Positions 56,112 to 57,768 of a stretch of 57,768 nucleotides of DNA are shown piece by piece (the stretch's first letter is position 1; each line of letters begins with the position of its first letter). The stretch is from Gnetum montanum (Eukaryota > Streptophyta > Gnetopsida > Gnetales > Gnetaceae): assembly GCA_015680685.1 (NCBI GenBank), contig MNCI01011152.1:120653-178420 (forward strand). Direction: 5' to 3'. Both the position numbers and the translations under genes were made by a program. Under the pieces are notes generated by a model, which did no database searches, was not told the DNA's origin, and was given only the letters and a program-made list of their open reading frames with translations.

Positions 56112-56933
56112 TAATGAGTAGCAAGGAATCCCTACACCTAACCATACAAATCACTAGCATTCACGAAGTGATCTAGTCAAATCCCATAGACCTTAGCTTT
56201 TTAAGTATACTAGGTCTATGTAATGATTCTAACGTACATGATCATTGTCTTCTCAGTTTCACTTTTGAATGGCAAAGGTATGATTAAGTGTAATTGAGGC
56301 ATATGATTTTTATCATTTTTATGTTTTTTACTTAATTCAAATAAGTGCTAAAAAATAAGTAATTAAATGTTTAATTAATCTAATAACTAACTATTTCTTA
56401 GCTAATCCTAACATAAGCATATGTTCCCATCTTCTGTACACATCTTGAACATGTTTCAATGCTACTGGGTTATCAAGCGTTAAGTGCTACTAGAATTACC
56501 AAGCATTAATCATATGCTTTAGATGGTCATACTTATGTGTATTAATTATTTGAAGTTAATTAATTAATTGAATATATTAAAGTAAACTCTATGAATAATA
56601 AATGCATTAATTAAAGATTAAGCTAAGTCTAAGTGTTGCAAGGTTTATGAAGAAAGCTCATCTTTATTGCCAATCACACTAAGGTGCTTAGGTACATCAG
56701 TGCTCAAATAAAGATCCATACACTTCTCACTCCTATTGCAAGTAGTTAGAAAATATTCTAACTCTTGAAAGAATAAACTACAAGAACTCTACTATGCTAA
56801 TGTAGTGGATTCATGCACATTTATAGGCAAGACAAGATGCTACATTGGCAGGTACTCATTTACATAGCAAACCTTATGTTGATGGGATCCCATCAATGGG
56901 ATCTCATCAACATAGCCAACACACAACTCATGA
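56112..56933 (-). mobile_element. Element E 3' LTR
   Basis: Minus-strand LTR, start TCATGAGTTGTGTG (plus 56933) and end TGCTACTCATTA (plus 56112; CA decayed to TA). TATA box GCCTATAAATGTGC (plus about 56814-56827). U3 contains the perfect 18-bp palindrome TTGATGGGATCCCATCAA (56879-56896). The internal block near 56480 reads TACCAAGCATTA on the plus strand, as in the other LTRs. It faces its own polypurine-like tract at 56934-56941. Confidence 0.75.
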
Positions 56934-57490
56934 TACCCACACAACTGAATGAAAACTCGTCCTCAAGTGAAAAAAGGAGGAACAAGTTCTTTATAAAATT
57001 TTTGAAAGGTATGGGATTATTGACAAACACACTAATGCAAACAAAGACACATAGATGCTAAGTGCTCCAAGTATATGGATCAACAACTTTTACAAAATTT
57101 GGTGTTCATGACAACAAAATTGAACACCATAACAAAAACCAATAACACAACTCCTCTAGTGGCTTGAAGACAAGGATAGAAAGTAAATGGTCCTAGGTAA
57201 TGGAGGTTCCTAAGGTGTCGAAGGACCTTCTCCTCCCTTTGGTGCACCTAGCTATTGTGGTTGTGGTTATGATTGTGGCTATTCAAGTGTAGCTACAACT
57301 GTTGGTGAAAGATGGAAAGCATTCAGCAATGCTTTCATCTTCTCCTCCTTACTATGTAGATCATACACAATCCACACACCATCATCAATGTGTTGTATTG
57401 CAACACCAATAACTCAATCCCATAGGATCCGAACAAGTTTAAGTAAGATGCCTTCTGATAAGAAGCACATCAACCTTGCAAGGTAACAAG
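56934..57490 (-). pseudogene. Element E: polypurine tract and C-terminal end of aORF
   Basis: Minus strand, reading leftward into the LTR. A GTGTGGGTA tract at 56934-56942 is preceded by ACTTGAGGACGAG, as in D. Further out, the peptide VWIVYDLHSKEEKMKALLNA (about 57310-57370) aligns with TWTMYGRWGKEKKIKVLLDD of D, followed by a His/Asn/Gln/Pro-rich tail and a PSGGEGPS-like end (about 57220). Body, pol and 5' LTR lie right of the window. Confidence 0.6.
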
Positions 57491-57768
57491 AGAATAATAA
57501 TTACAAGGGATGAATGCAACTTGGTTTACTGATCCGTGTACTTTGAGGTACATCACACTTTATAAAGAACAAATGATGATACAATAAAGAGCAATAGAGA
57601 TTACAATCATAAATAAATGATTTGACAATGTTTGTGTTGGCGACCGTTTGGGACGCGACCGCCAACGAGTGTCCTCGAACAGGATTTAGGTGTCTGCTGG
57701 TCTCTGGCAACACCAAGGCCCAGATACCTCCAAATAAACTCAGTAGTTAATGTGAGTATGTGTATGTG
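57491..57768. other. Unassigned sequence with a CpG-rich patch
   Basis: Diverges from the aORF after about 57490. 57636-57690 is CpG-rich (GGCGACCGTTTGGGACGCGA, then CCGCCAACGAG) with short inverted words TTGGCG and CGCCAA. The minus strand could be read as U3/R of another LTR element (TTTATAAAGTG near 57550), but no boundary is proven. Confidence 0.3.

Overview
This window looks like non-genic DNA from a large, repeat-rich plant nucleus, most likely a gymnosperm (conifer-type). That is inferred from composition and content. It is AT-rich and CpG-poor, nearly filled with old Ty3/gypsy LTR retrotransposons of unusual length (10-12 kb), and also carries a decayed L1-type LINE, a tRNA-derived SINE-like unit and fragments resembling the leucine-rich repeats of TIR-NBS-LRR (TNL) resistance genes. 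I see no intact host protein-coding gene, rRNA, functional tRNA or CRISPR array. Almost every coding stretch is a pseudogene broken by stops and frameshifts.

Layout. 1-5420: remains of gypsy element A (+), with a gag tail, post-pol non-coding DNA and an extra ORF (aORF) but no pol. 5421-7481: foreign DNA with an array of short inverted motifs. 7482-11920: 3' half of element B (+; part of RT, RNase H, integrase with a deletion, 3' LTR). 11921-17898: element F (-), cut inside integrase by the end of B. 17899-19553: element G (-; gag start and 5' LTR), into which F appears inserted. 20382-21599 and 31683-35450: one LINE (+) split by complete element C (+; 21600-31682). 36780-38250: TNL LRR fragments in both orientations that can fold back on each other. 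39138-39720: a three-unit tandem repeat and a GC-rich promoter-like island. 41463-41640: SINE-like unit. 43420-55628: complete element D (+). 56112-57490: 3' LTR and aORF tail of element E (-), running off the window.

The gypsy elements form one superfamily. All LTRs are about 0.8-0.86 kb and share the start TGATGA, a TATA box about 100 bp in and the end ACTCATCA. Every primer binding site present resembles the complement of plant tRNA-Asp with its CpGs decayed. Polyprotein order is gag (Ser-rich and Arg/Asp-rich middle, capsid, Gln/Pro/Tyr-rich tail), protease, RT, RNase H, integrase, as in the Athila/Tat branch. Two architectures coexist: B and C have about 2 kb of non-coding DNA between pol and the 3' LTR; A, D and E carry in addition a 2.5-kb coiled-coil aORF, preceded in D by a U3-like promoter copy. 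Target-site duplications of C and D each differ by one transition, so the insertions are old.

The best candidates for something new are the TNL-derived foldback at 37222-37523 (possible small-RNA precursor), the GACTAYGCTCT hairpin array at 5445-7030, and the internal U3-like promoter plus duplicated polypurine-like tract in the gypsy family.
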